From: Acidobacteriaceae bacterium
GTDB lineage: Bacteria > Acidobacteriota > Terriglobia > Terriglobales > Acidobacteriaceae
DNA length: 64,000 bases
Assembly (NCBI GenBank): GCA_003132405.1
Contig: PKXQ01000107.1
Span: forward strand, 53,600 to 117,599
Direction: 5' to 3'
The position numbers and the translations under genes are program-made. The notes under the pieces were generated by a model. The model saw only the letters and a program-made list of their open reading frames with translations, was not told the DNA's origin and made no database searches. Below are positions 27,022 to 35,420 of this stretch, piece by piece; the stretch's first letter is position 1; each line of letters opens with the position of its first letter.

Positions 27022-27046
27022 CGTCTTCGAATTCAATTTCAATCGG

Positions 27047-27973
27047 TCACAGGCTGACGCCAATCGCCGATCTGAGAGCTTCGTCCGGCTCTTCCGCTTC
27101 GATCGCTTTGCCATTTAACACGTACTCAACTGCGGCCGAGACACCGCTTTCGGCGTTGGAGCGGGTTAGCTTCCAGCCTCGGCCGCGTAACTCTTCCGAT
27201 GCATTTCCCATGATAAACGGATGGCCGGCGAGGGCCAGCATTTCTATATCGTTGTAGTTATCACCGATGGCCATGACCTGTTCGCGGGTAATCTGGCGGT
27301 GATTGGCCCAGCGCTCGAGCGCGTGTCCTTTGGAGCAGCCAGCGTTGAGCACATCGACAATTGACAGATCGCGGCCGGGATATTCGGTGCGGAGAACCGT
27401 GATGGGCAACCCGCAGGTTGCGAGAACCTGCAAGACGCGCTGCATGTCGGCGACCGGTCCGCAGAACATCGCCTGCACGGGGTCGGTGGTGAGTGCGTTC
27501 TCGATTGGGACCACGAACTTTATGTACTGCATATTTTTTTCCAGCCAGCGCTGGATGCTGCCTTCGAGATATTCGAGGCGTTCGATCACGATTGTGCCTG
27601 CCACATCGCCAAGAAGATCGTTGCGGTCAAAGGTGAGAACGGTCTGACCGCGAAATTCTTGCATTACTTGGACGAGTTCGCGACAGGTGGGCTCGGGCAG
27701 CAGGTCGCGATGAAAAGTCTCCCCGCCGAGCGAGCGCGTGATGGCACCGTTGGAGCTGATCAGCCACAGGTCGAAACCCAGTTGCTGGGCGATGGGAAGA
27801 GCGAAGGTGTGACGGCGTCCGGTGACGAGGATGACCTCGACGCCGTCGGCGTGGGCGCGGCGGAGGGTAGCGAGGTCGGTGTCGGAAATCTTGAATTCCG
27901 GGCCGAGCAACGTGCCGTCAATATCGATAGCAATGAGGCGGAGAGAATTGGCGGGCACGGTTAATTCTAGCAT
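27047..27973 (-). CDS. HAD-superfamily (Cof-type) phosphatase
   Basis: A phosphatase of the Cof/HAD-IIB class. Motif I is IAIDIDGTLLG with the nucleophilic aspartate; motif II is ILVTGRR; the lysine of motif III is in GCSKGHALERW; motif IV is MAIGDNYNDIEML. A cap domain lies between motifs II and III. I place the start at the ATG at 27973 (MLELTVPANS) because GAGAG lies just before it and motif I then sits at residue 15, as usual. An ATG at 28009 is possible, and the frame stays open much further upstream through AT-rich sequence of poor coding quality. Family members hydrolyse sugar phosphates or flavin and PLP precursors; the substrate is unknown. Confidence 0.88.
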   Translation of the reverse strand: MLELTVPANSLRLIAIDIDGTLLGPEFKISDTDLATLRRAHADGVEVILVTGRRHTFALPIAQQLGFDLWLISSNGAITRSLGGETFHRDLLPEPTCRELVQVMQEFRGQTVLTFDRNDLLGDVAGTIVIERLEYLEGSIQRWLEKNMQYIKFVVPIENALTTDPVQAMFCGPVADMQRVLQVLATCGLPITVLRTEYPGRDLSIVDVLNAGCSKGHALERWANHRQITREQVMAIGDNYNDIEMLALAGHPFIMGNASEELRGRGWKLTRSNAESGVSAAVEYVLNGKAIEAEEPDEALRSAIGVSL

Positions 27974-28226
27974 CCATCTCTCGGCGTTTGAGAGATCGTA
28001 TCTCGCCATTGGTGCATTCCGTGGGGCGCGAAAAAAATTTAGGTCGATCTTTAGAATCATCGGTTTAGCGAAAAAATGTCGCCAAATCTTTGAGTTATAA
28101 GAACTTATTCGCAAAATCTTATGGAATAAGGAGTTAGGGCGATTAATGGGGCTCTGCGCATGGAAGGCACCCCTCATGCCTAATATGCCTAATTCTTGTG
28201 CAGCCCTGTCGCTTTTTGTGCGTAAC

Positions 28227-29084
28227 TTAATCCTGAGGGCAATTGCCTTTCTTTATCCACTCCACGCCTTTGCGGGACAAGCGAACTGCGCTGATCGGGT
28301 TGCCGACTTCGGAAAAGGGAACCCCACGAGCAGTTGTCTTGGTTTTCGGGAGATTGTCGATCGTCAGTTTCACTTTTTCGATAGCAACAGTAGCAATCGG
28401 ATCGGAACTATTCTTAACAGCAACATTGATCGTGCGTGTCCATTGATCGGACCTGAATGTTTGTCGAGCCTTCAGTTCATCAATAACTTCGTGCCTTCCC
28501 ATCCAATTGGGAAAGTCTGTGCCGCTCAAGATATATGGCGGCGGATAGTTGATGTTAATATTTATGGCCTCTCGACTGTCAGCGATGTCATAGGTGATTT
28601 GTGCGCTGACAGCCAAAACGCTTCCATCTTTTTTGACGCCCGCAAACAGAGCACTCATGATGGCATTGTCGGAGAGTCCAGCCATGACCTTGATTCCATG
28701 GCTCAGCCTGTCGTTAATCTTATGTTTGATCGATACCAGCCAGGCGTTGGCAAGAGCCTGAGGCAGCTCATCAGGCGCAGTTTTCTTTGCAAGGCGCTTA
28801 AAGTCACCCTTGGCGATTGCGTAAGCGTCCCACAACTCCGTGGGCTTATTCCTCGGCCCAGCTCTCCCAGAAGCGGCGAATATTATTTTGTTACCAAATG
28901 CAGCGATTTTACAGTTGTCGTCAACGTAGGAAAAACGGCCACTTATCCGACTGTCAGCGGCAACGACGATTTCTTTCTCAGACGCATTAAAGACGATTAT
29001 CGTTCCATCGGCTTCCGTTTGGCCAGATGCATTCAGCCCGAAGAAAATCATGACCCAAAAAACAACGAGGAAGTACCGTTTCAT
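28227..29084 (-). CDS. Exported proteasome-fold (Ntn) hydrolase-like protein
   Basis: The 285-residue protein begins with a signal peptide (MKRYFLVVFWVMIFFGLNAS) and then EADG-TIIVF. Counting the threonine after this glycine (residue 28) as position 1, an aspartate falls at position 17 (VVAADSR) and a lysine at 32 (NCKI), matching Thr1, Asp17 and Lys33 of proteasome beta and HslV subunits; AASGRAG follows at the position of their AGxxAD motif. The Gly-Thr bond would be the self-cleavage site. I infer an N-terminal-nucleophile fold placed in the periplasm or outside the cell. The C-terminal 100 residues are not recognised. The region is more AT-rich than its surroundings. A terminator-like hairpin lies 63 bases upstream of the start. 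Confidence 0.75.
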   Translation of the reverse strand: MKRYFLVVFWVMIFFGLNASGQTEADGTIIVFNASEKEIVVAADSRISGRFSYVDDNCKIAAFGNKIIFAASGRAGPRNKPTELWDAYAIAKGDFKRLAKKTAPDELPQALANAWLVSIKHKINDRLSHGIKVMAGLSDNAIMSALFAGVKKDGSVLAVSAQITYDIADSREAINININYPPPYILSGTDFPNWMGRHEVIDELKARQTFRSDQWTRTINVAVKNSSDPIATVAIEKVKLTIDNLPKTKTTARGVPFSEVGNPISAVRLSRKGVEWIKKGNCPQD

Positions 29085-29147
29085 GTCGTTCTTCTTTCTC
29101 GGGATACTTCAACTTGTCACATGCTGTCGGAGCACGCCTTAGAAATG

Positions 29148-29177
29148 AAAAAGGGTGCGGGAATGATCCCACACCCT
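29148..29177 (-). terminator. Terminator-like hairpin upstream of the Ntn hydrolase gene
   Basis: AGGGTGTGGGA pairs with TCCCGCACCCT (10 of 11 pairs, loop TCAT) and is followed on the minus strand by TTTTT. It is a good intrinsic terminator but lies 5' of the Ntn hydrolase gene on the same strand, with no gene just before it, so it may end a short transcript or act as an attenuator. The rest of 29085-29456 shows nothing else. Confidence 0.65.
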
Positions 29178-29456
29178 CTGCGTTGGAGTTTGACTCTCTA
29201 TTTCTATTGTATCAATTTCGACCACCCTGTACCGACAGCTTTTGGAACTTTATTTTGCTCTTCTATTCATCGACTTGCCGGGGAAATCGTGGAAATGTGG
29301 GCTTGACACGATTTTCCTCGGTGCGACCGGTTCGCATCGGCGGGCGCATCCTGGTTTTACGTTGCAACTCTCTGCTGAAGGAGATCGATATTCTGCTCAC
29401 ATTTTCTTCCGCTGTGCGACAATCTTCCCGACCAACATTCCCTACGGAGGCTATCG

Positions 29457-29894
29457 ATGAAGTTGAGATTCCTTCTGCTGCTCCTGACTGTGCTGCCCAA
29501 TTCCCTGCCCGCGCAATCCGCGCCGGAAACTGGCAAGCCTTTTGTCATCGAGTATTACTACAAGACGAAGTGGGGACATGCCGACGAATTTCTACAGCTC
29601 TTTAAGAAAAATCATTACCCTCTGCTGAAGAAGCAGGTGGAGATGGGGCGCATGCTCAAGGTGTGGATGGACCAGTCGCGCTATCACACGACCGAAGACG
29701 GGCGGTGGGACTATCGCGTGACCATCGTGTTCAAGAATTCCGCGGCGGCAAACGAGCCCTTTGACGAGGACGCGATGAAGAAACAGCTCTGGCCCGACCA
29801 GGCGACTTACTTGAAGGAGGAGCAGCGGCGGTTCGAAATCCTCGATGCGCACTGGGATTTGCCCATTAAGACCATGGACCTAGACGGCAAATAA
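29457..29894 (+). CDS. Exported hypothetical protein
   Basis: A 145-residue protein with a clear signal peptide (MKLRFLLLLLTVLPNSLPA, cleavage before QSAPE). The mature part is rich in charged and aromatic residues: FVIEYYYKTKWGHADEFLQL, then RWDYRVTIVFKN and EEQRRFEILDAHWD. The pattern of strands and helices suggests a ferredoxin-like or dimeric alpha-beta barrel fold, but no family is certain. GGAGG lies 9 bases before the ATG at 29457, a strong ribosome binding site. It is divergent from the Ntn hydrolase gene. Confidence 0.75.
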   Translation: MKLRFLLLLLTVLPNSLPAQSAPETGKPFVIEYYYKTKWGHADEFLQLFKKNHYPLLKKQVEMGRMLKVWMDQSRYHTTEDGRWDYRVTIVFKNSAAANEPFDEDAMKKQLWPDQATYLKEEQRRFEILDAHWDLPIKTMDLDGK

Positions 29895-30023
29895 TTGCAG
29901 CGGTAATGCGCGTCGGAGCGAAAACGATTGTAAAAGGTTGGTGAATTACTAGAAGAAATCCTTTATCGGTCGCATCAAAATTTGGAGTTAGACATGGACT
30001 CCGTTGCCGGTTAAGGTTAGGTG

Positions 30024-30749
30024 ATGGAAAACTTAGTTTGGGTTGAAGATTCACCGGTTGATGTATTGCATGAGATTGGCGGCCGCCTGGCGAAGACAGG
30101 CGGTTTTCACGAAGTGCTGGACCGGGTCGTGGAGTTTGCGTCGGCACTGGTGCGGTGCGATTCCTGCCTGATTTATGTGATCGAGGGCGAGCATCTGGTC
30201 TTGCGCGCTTCGAAGAATGCGCATCCGGATGTTGTCGACCGGCTCAAACTGCGCGTCGGCCAAGGGATTACTGGCTGGGTTGCGGAACATCACGAACCGG
30301 TGGCGATTTCAGAAAAAGCGGCCCTCGATCCGCGATTTCAATTTTTCCACGAGTTGCCGGAAGACAGTTACGAAGCGTTTCTCTCCGTGCCGCTGATGTC
30401 GCGTGGGCGCGTCGTTGGAGCGATTAACTTACAGCATCGCCTTCCTCATACTTACAAGCGAAAAGAAATTCGTCTGATTTCCGCAATCGGTTTTCTTGTG
30501 GGAGCGGAGATTGAATTGGCTCGCCTGGAAGAAATCAATTCGAATCTCACCGACCAGTTGCAAACGCGAAAAGTTGTGGAGCGCGCTAAGGGGATTTTGC
30601 AGCGCGAACTGCGCTTGAGCGAAGAGCAAGCTTACCTGGCTCTGCAGCACCAGAGCCGGCAGAAACGTAAACCGATGAAGGATATTGCCGACGCGATTAT
30701 TCTGAGTGAAGAAGTGAGAGAAAATTCGCGCGGGGCGCGAGTGGACTAA
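30024..30749 (+). CDS. GAF-ANTAR domain regulator
   Basis: A 241-residue response-type regulator. Residues 25-165 form a GAF domain (CDSCLIYVIEGEHLVLRASK, then GQGITGWVAEHHEPVAI and FLSVPLMSRGRVVGAINLQH). A short coiled-coil (LEEINSNLTDQLQTRK) leads to an ANTAR domain near residues 185-235 (VVERAKGILQRELRLSEEQA, LQHQSRQKRKPMKDIADAII). ANTAR domains bind paired RNA hairpins and prevent transcription termination; the GAF domain would sense a small ligand. The start is the ATG at 30024 rather than the GTG one codon earlier. No ANTAR-target double hairpin was identified nearby, so its target is unknown. Confidence 0.93.
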   Translation: MENLVWVEDSPVDVLHEIGGRLAKTGGFHEVLDRVVEFASALVRCDSCLIYVIEGEHLVLRASKNAHPDVVDRLKLRVGQGITGWVAEHHEPVAISEKAALDPRFQFFHELPEDSYEAFLSVPLMSRGRVVGAINLQHRLPHTYKRKEIRLISAIGFLVGAEIELARLEEINSNLTDQLQTRKVVERAKGILQRELRLSEEQAYLALQHQSRQKRKPMKDIADAIILSEEVRENSRGARVD

Positions 30750-30868
30750 CAGATTGCAGCATGATCGGCGTTTGATGCCCAGCTGGACAGGGCATCTGTC
30801 TTGGAGAGACGCGGCCAACCCGCGTCTCTGCCAGACCTCCCCTCTACCGTGGAGTTCACCAGAACTAT

Positions 30869-30987
30869 TTTCCCTCAGCGGCTAAAGCCGCCATCGAGAA
30901 CCGAGCCTTCTATCGCAGCGGTGAATCGCTGCGCCACCCAAAGGCAAGTGCAGCTAAGGCAGGCTGAAAGCTGTGCCCTTTCAACAG
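30869..30987. repeat. GCGGCTAAAGCCGC repeat, copy B
   Basis: It starts TTTCCCTCAGCGGCTAAAGC and ends GGCTGAAAGCTGTGCCCTTT. The two ends match copy A (26867-26940); the middle differs and contains a second hairpin (GCAGCGGTGAATCGCTGC). The remainder of 30750-31133 holds only this repeat and the terminator below. Confidence 0.8.
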
Positions 30988-31041
30988 CAATTGATTACGC
31001 CACAGGCAGCAGTTGATTAATGCCTGGCGAACCGAATCACT

Positions 31042-31086
31042 ATAAAATAAAAACCGGGATCAGGCTGGGTTGAACCTGGTCCCGGT
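31042..31086 (-). terminator. Intrinsic terminator of the 31134-31520 gene
   Basis: On the minus strand, ACCGGGACCAGG and CCTGATCCCGGT form a 12-bp stem with one wobble pair and a 10-base loop, followed by TTTTTATTTT. It lies 48 bases after the stop of the exported-protein gene. Confidence 0.88.
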
Positions 31087-31133
31087 GATACAGCTGCGAA
31101 TGGGATGTGGGCCCCTCGCTGCTGAATATCGAT

Positions 31134-31520
31134 TTACTTCGACGTGCCCGCACTGGGCACAGCAAAGCGCAACGATATGTCGTAGTGGGGCAGCTCCATG
31201 GTGCTGATGAAGCTTTGCCCTTCGCGCGACACGAGAACGAGGCGGCTGGCTTGATCCGGCTTCGGCGTCTCAACCGTGTCCACCATCAGCATCGCGCTCG
31301 TGCCGCCGTTCGATCCGCGCAATGTGATGAACTCGAACGAGCCCTTGGTGTCGACAGTAAAGGTGTAGTCTCCTGGACGCAGAACCACGTTTTGGCAACG
31401 CACTTCGTGCGACAAAGTGAAGCTGCCGCGCGCTTCCTCGGCAGCAGCCAATGTCGGTTGAATAGAGAGCAGACTCAAGCCCAATGCGGCGGCATATGCG
31501 AATTTGCGAATTGATCTCAT
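31134..31520 (-). CDS. Exported hypothetical protein
   Basis: A 128-residue protein with a signal peptide (KFAYAAALGLSLLSIQPTLA, cleavage before AEEARG). The mature domain is short and beta-rich: RGSFTLSHEVRCQNVVLRPG, DYTFTVDTKGSFEFITLRG, then LPHYDISLRFAVPSAGTSK. Such small exported beta-sandwich proteins are common in Acidobacteria and have no assigned role. ATG at 31520 with AGGAGACGGT upstream, a good ribosome binding site. A strong intrinsic terminator follows the gene. Confidence 0.78.
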   Translation of the reverse strand: MRSIRKFAYAAALGLSLLSIQPTLAAAEEARGSFTLSHEVRCQNVVLRPGDYTFTVDTKGSFEFITLRGSNGGTSAMLMVDTVETPKPDQASRLVLVSREGQSFISTMELPHYDISLRFAVPSAGTSK

Positions 31521-31924
31521 ACCGTCTCCTGTTCTTTATTCCTTGGTCTAAGAAGCTCACGGCCGCAGCTATGCAGCGGAACGTGGGCCCAGATTAAGGT
31601 GGAGCACATCGAGGTCAGCAGATTTGCAACGCAGCGTACGAGGCTGAACGCAAACATCGAGTCCGGAAAGCCGGCTGCTTCGCAGGCTCCGAACTGAAAA
31701 TAGTATGAAGGAATTCGGCGGCGCGGTCCAACGAAAAAAATCGATTTGCCGGATTTGCGGAGAACGTCACGCGGCGATGGTGAATTCCATCCAATGTCCG
31801 CTGGACGCCATTGAGGCAATTTTCCTGCGGCTTCAGGCGCGCGCGTTTGCCAAAGACTCACTCTATGGGAGAACATACTTGGTTTGCACATCTCTCAATG
31901 TTCTTATAAGGAAGCAGCCTAAAT
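31521..31924. other. Intergenic region, no gene seen
   Basis: About 400 bases between two divergent genes. The plus-strand frame at 31705 has a CxxC pair but mixed, low-quality coding composition and overlaps the ino1 start, so I do not call it. The region must hold promoters for both neighbours, but none stands out. Confidence 0.4.
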
Positions 31925-33343
31925 ATGGCGAAGGTGAAAAAGTCTCGCGCAAAGGTAGTCAATGCAGCACGAGTTGAAGTTAAGTCCGAGGTTAAGCCTG
32001 GCGTGAAATCCGCCAGTCCTGCGCATCATGATGGTTCGATAGAGCCCGCCAAAGGCAAACTGGGCGTGATGATTCCCGGCATGGGCGCGGTTGCTACGAC
32101 ATTTGTGGCGGGAGTGGAGGCGGTGCGTAAGGGCATCGCGCAGCCCATCGGTTCGCTCACGCAGATGGGGACGATTCGACTGGGAAAGCGCACCGATGGC
32201 CGGTCGCCAAAGATCAAGGAGTTCGTTCCGCTCGCTGGCCTCAACGATCTGGTCTTCACGGGCTGGGATATTTTCGAAGACAACATGTACGCCGCGGCAC
32301 AAAACGCCGGCGTGCTGGAGCGCGACCTCCTCGCCAAAGTGAAAGGCCGGCTCAGCGCTATCACGCCGATGAAGGCGGTGTTCGATCACAACTACGTCAA
32401 GAAGATCGATGGGCCGAACGTGAAGAAGGGCAAGAACAAGCTGGATCTGGCCGAGCAGCTTCGGCAGGACATTCGCGACTTTAGAAAGTCGAGTGGCGCG
32501 AGCCGCCTGGTAACGATCTGGTGCGCATCGACTGAAACTTTCATCGAGCCAAGCGCCGCTCACCAGAGCCTGAAGGCGCTCGAGAAAGGGATGAAAGAGA
32601 ACGACGAAAACATTGCTCCGTCGATGGTTTATGCCTACGCCTCGCTGATGGAGGGCGTGCCGTTCGCCAACGGCGCGCCGAACTTGACGGTGGATATTCC
32701 GGCGATGCACGAGTTGGCCCACGAGCGCGAGTTGCCTATCTGCGGCAAAGATTTCAAGACTGGACAGACGCTGATGAAGACCGTGCTGGCTCCGGCATTT
32801 AAGGCGCGGCTGCTCGGGCTGAGCGGATGGTACTCGACCAACATTTTGGGCAATCGCGACGGCGAGGTGCTCGACGATCCTGGGTCGTTTAAGACCAAGG
32901 AGGAATCGAAGCTGGGCGCGCTGGAGCATATTTTGCAGCCGGCTTTGTATCCGGAACTTTACGGCAATATTTTCCACAAGGTTCGTATCAACTATTACCC
33001 GCCGCGCGGCGATAACAAAGAAGGATGGGACAACATCGACATCTTCGGATGGCTCGGGTATCCGATGCAGATTAAAGTTGACTTCCTGTGCCGCGACTCG
33101 ATTTTGGCGGCGCCGATCGTGCTTGATCTGGTCTTATTCCTGGATCTCGCGCAACGCACACCTGAATTGCGCAGGTTGGGCATTCAGGAGTGGCTGAGCT
33201 TCTACTTTAAGTCGCCGATGACCGCGCCGGGGCTGTATCCAGAGCACGATCTCTTTATTCAGCTCATCAAGCTGAAGAACACGTTGCGGCATTTGAAGGG
33301 GGAAGAGCTGATTACACATTTGGGGCTGGAGTACTACGACTAG
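31925..33343 (+). CDS. ino1: Inositol-3-phosphate synthase
   Basis: It converts glucose 6-phosphate to 1L-myo-inositol 1-phosphate with NAD+. The 472-residue protein has a basic, lysine-rich N-terminal extension of about 45 residues, then the NAD-binding GVMIPGMGAVATTFVAGVEA. Family blocks follow: GWDIFEDNMYAAA, VTIWCASTETF, the lysine-rich active-site region CGKDFKTGQTLMKTVLAPAF, and NILGNRDGEVLDDPGSF. RINYYPPRGDNKEGWDNID is also characteristic. The product feeds inositol lipids or osmolytes. ATG at 31925. The next gene on this strand lies more than 1 kb away, so it is probably transcribed alone. Confidence 0.95.
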   Translation: MAKVKKSRAKVVNAARVEVKSEVKPGVKSASPAHHDGSIEPAKGKLGVMIPGMGAVATTFVAGVEAVRKGIAQPIGSLTQMGTIRLGKRTDGRSPKIKEFVPLAGLNDLVFTGWDIFEDNMYAAAQNAGVLERDLLAKVKGRLSAITPMKAVFDHNYVKKIDGPNVKKGKNKLDLAEQLRQDIRDFRKSSGASRLVTIWCASTETFIEPSAAHQSLKALEKGMKENDENIAPSMVYAYASLMEGVPFANGAPNLTVDIPAMHELAHERELPICGKDFKTGQTLMKTVLAPAFKARLLGLSGWYSTNILGNRDGEVLDDPGSFKTKEESKLGALEHILQPALYPELYGNIFHKVRINYYPPRGDNKEGWDNIDIFGWLGYPMQIKVDFLCRDSILAAPIVLDLVLFLDLAQRTPELRRLGIQEWLSFYFKSPMTAPGLYPEHDLFIQLIKLKNTLRHLKGEELITHLGLEYYD

Positions 33344-33419
33344 AACCTAAGAGGTGAAAGTGCGGCGCGGGCGGGCGCGCCCGCGTTTTCTCACTCCTGA
33401 GAAGCATTTCTGGGAAGTT

Positions 33420-33809
33420 TCACCACACCGTCCTAATCAGAGGACTGCGCCGTATCCGCTCGTCCCGCGTCACCAGCGTCAACCCTTCGACGCGTGCGGT
33501 GGCGCCGATCAGGCGGTCAGCCAGATCGCGCGAATAGTCCTCTGGGAACTGTGCCGCAAGGGCCGCAATCTCTGGAGTAATTGGCCGCATCGTCACTCCC
33601 TCGAGAAATCGCAGGACCGAGGTTTCGACCGTACCGTATCCTTGGATCCTTCCCGACGCAATCTGCCAAGCCACCTCGTAAGCGGTTATTGCTGACACGG
33701 CCAGCCCATCGCCGCGGCGTGCGCGACGAATCGCTGAGGCTGCGGCCTTCGAAAGCCGCTTGGAGTCAGCAACCGCCCAGATCAATACGTGAGAGTCGAG
33801 CAGGGTCAC
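33420..33809 (-). CDS. PIN-domain toxin, VapC family
   Basis: A 129-residue PIN-domain RNase. The first acidic residue is in MTLLDSHVLIWAVADS (Asp5), the second group in YEVAWQI (glutamate near 44), the third in SRDLADRLIGATA (aspartate near 96), and VTRDERI carries a fourth near 117. VapC toxins cut tRNA or rRNA. The start is GTG at 33809, overlapping the antitoxin stop (GTGA), the classic arrangement of a type II toxin-antitoxin pair. The toxin frame is complete, with all acidic residues present, so the pair may be active. Confidence 0.88.
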   Translation of the reverse strand: MTLLDSHVLIWAVADSKRLSKAAASAIRRARRGDGLAVSAITAYEVAWQIASGRIQGYGTVETSVLRFLEGVTMRPITPEIAALAAQFPEDYSRDLADRLIGATARVEGLTLVTRDERIRRSPLIRTVW

Positions 33810-34027
33810 GAGGACTCCCAGCCATCGATGGGCGACTCGATATCGCCAACGACGCGAAAAACTCCTTCGAGCCTGCCGATAAAGTCGTCCTTGTCATCGT
33901 CGGCGGGAACGAGTTTGGCCACCGGCTTGCCGCGCTTAGTGATGATCAACGGCTCGCGCGTGGAGCGGACGTCTTCCATGAGGGTAAGACAGCGCGCCTT
34001 AAATTCTCCGGCTGCTATTTTCTTCAT
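33806..34027 (-). CDS. Phd/YefM-type antitoxin paired with VapC
   Basis: A 73-residue antitoxin. The N-terminal DNA-binding domain reads MKKIAAGEFKARCLTLMEDV, then LIITKRGKPVAKLVPAD, the Phd/YefM pattern. The acidic C-terminal tail (DKDDFIGRLEGVFRVVGDIE) would wrap the toxin. The start is the ATG at 34027; an upstream in-frame ATG at 34087 would add 20 residues of unlike character and would place the operator inside the coding region. The stop overlaps the toxin start. A perfect inverted repeat 19 bases upstream is the likely autoregulatory operator. Confidence 0.88.
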   Translation of the reverse strand: MKKIAAGEFKARCLTLMEDVRSTREPLIITKRGKPVAKLVPADDDKDDFIGRLEGVFRVVGDIESPIDGWESS

Positions 34028-34046
34028 GGTCAGAGTATAACATACA

Positions 34047-34066
34047 TGGTCATATCGACATGACCA
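34047..34066. promoter_or_regulatory. Candidate operator of the VapBC-type module
   Basis: TGGTCAT at 34047-34053 and ATGACCA at 34060-34066 form a perfect 7-bp inverted repeat with a 6-base spacer, 19 bases upstream of the antitoxin start. A half-site copy (CATGGTCA) overlaps the start codon itself. This fits dimer binding by the Phd-type antitoxin. Confidence 0.65.
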
Positions 34067-34079
34067 CAAGAAAAGCATC

Positions 34080-34709
34080 CTACTCATCCATCTCGTACGC
34101 CTTCTTCAACCACCGTTTCACCTCATCGTCAATATCGGCCTTCGACTTAATCTCAATCCGCCGCGTGATGCGGTCTTTCTTTTCATAGCCGCCGGTATCG
34201 ATCAATCGCTTCGGCGTTTTCATGTTGCCGAGGGCGAAGCCGAGATCGATGCGCGTGTTCGTCGACGGCTTGATCTGCGCGAATACGTGGTTGCGATAGA
34301 ACGGCACCATCGTCCTGCACGGGCACGCCTTCACATCTTTGCCGAGCGAAAACCCAAGCTTCAGCAACTCGTCATACAGCGGGCGCAACGCGGCTCGTGG
34401 GCCGGAGTATTGCGCCTCTACCCATTCGGCGGCGGTCTTCAGGTACGTGTCGGGCGAATCAAATGCCGATGTTCCCTTGCCGTCGGCGCGCTCGGCGATC
34501 CAGGTTGCATTGTTTCTGCCCAGGTTGTGGTCTTTCCTCAACCACTCGCGGCGTTCTTTCTCCGTCGGCGGGCCCGACTTCTGCGTAAGAGCGATCCATT
34601 CTTCGAGTGATCGCCCCGTTTTTTGCGACAGTTCCGCGATCCCTTTCTGCACCATGGCTACGCTCGGATGAACGGAGAAAGAAGCGTGCGTTTTACTCGC
34701 GGGAGACAT
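34080..34709 (-). CDS. DUF4287/DUF5655 domain protein
   Basis: A 209-residue protein. Residues 1-80 match DUF4287: MVQKGIAELSQKTGRSLEEW then WLRKDHNLGRNNATWIAE. Residues 95-205 match DUF5655 (ALRPLYDELLKLGFSLGKDV, PCRTMVPFYRNHVFAQIKPS, RIDLGFALG). The combination is common in soil bacteria; the function is unknown. The ATG at 34709 is chosen because AGGAGG lies 6 bases upstream; the frame continues for 144 codons further upstream but overlaps the thioesterase gene on the other strand there and does not look coding. Confidence 0.85.
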   Translation of the reverse strand: MSPASKTHASFSVHPSVAMVQKGIAELSQKTGRSLEEWIALTQKSGPPTEKERREWLRKDHNLGRNNATWIAERADGKGTSAFDSPDTYLKTAAEWVEAQYSGPRAALRPLYDELLKLGFSLGKDVKACPCRTMVPFYRNHVFAQIKPSTNTRIDLGFALGNMKTPKRLIDTGGYEKKDRITRRIEIKSKADIDDEVKRWLKKAYEMDE

Positions 34710-34784
34710 TGCGACCTCCTGGTGATCGACAATTTGCACGCCATGATACCCAATCTCGCAGCCGCCTCGCGATAGAATCTTTCG

Positions 34785-35300
34785 ATGGCTGGCAAGAAAC
34801 AATCTGGCACGCAAGAATCCGACAAGAAGCACGGCGGCAAGAAGCAGGGATCCGGGCACGACACGCGCTACGTGAAAATGCAGAAGAACAATTGCTTCGT
34901 CTGCGGCACGGACAACCCTGACGGCATGAAGCTGCTTTTCTCTTACGACGAAGAACGCAACTGCTTCGTCTGCCGTTTCCGGTTGGGCAAGCGCTACACA
35001 GGGCCGCCCGGACACTGCCACGGCGGCATCATCGCCACCATTCTCGATGAAGCCATGGGGAAGGTGAACAAGATCCGCCACGTGATCGCGGTGACCTCTG
35101 AGATGACGGTGAATTACCTGAAGCCAGTGCCGCTCCACCAACCGCTGCGCGTGGAGTCACGCGAGGTTAAGGTGGAGGGGCGGAAGCATATTAATACGGC
35201 CGAGATTCTCAACGAAAAAGGCGATGTGCTGGCCCGCAGTCAAGGGCTGTTCATCGCGATTGATCCGCACCGCATGTTTGCGAAGTTTGCGAAGACGTAG
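34785..35300 (+). CDS. PaaI-family hotdog thioesterase
   Basis: A 171-residue protein with a lysine/glycine-rich N-terminal tail of about 30 residues, then a hotdog domain. The opening NNCFVCGTDNPDGMKLLFSY and the active-site loop GPPGHCHGGIIATILDEAMG are typical of this thioesterase group, followed by AVTSEMTVNYLKPVPLHQPL. It would hydrolyse an acyl-CoA thioester, substrate unknown. ATG at 34785. The tail (KKQSGTQESDKKHGGKK) is low complexity and probably disordered. Confidence 0.88.
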   Translation: MAGKKQSGTQESDKKHGGKKQGSGHDTRYVKMQKNNCFVCGTDNPDGMKLLFSYDEERNCFVCRFRLGKRYTGPPGHCHGGIIATILDEAMGKVNKIRHVIAVTSEMTVNYLKPVPLHQPLRVESREVKVEGRKHINTAEILNEKGDVLARSQGLFIAIDPHRMFAKFAKT

Positions 35301-35420
35301 CGCAAAGGGTGGGTTCAGGCTGAGCTTGCGGATGCGCCGTAGTCCGCTCCAAATGGCAAATTCGCGGCAGCTTTTTGACCCAGACTAAAGCGCTGGTCGG
35401 CACAAGTTACAACTACCACG

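Noticed and set aside
28146..29306. 386-residue plus-strand frame over the Ntn hydrolase gene
   Set aside because: No domain, serine/arginine/phenylalanine-rich, while the minus strand has a signal peptide and catalytic motifs.
31705..31977. 90-residue plus-strand frame with a CxxC pair
   Set aside because: Overlaps the ino1 start in another frame, no ribosome binding site, no conserved pattern beyond the cysteines.
31919..32977. 352-residue minus-strand frame over ino1
   Set aside because: Histidine/arginine/leucine-rich shadow of a well-conserved enzyme gene.
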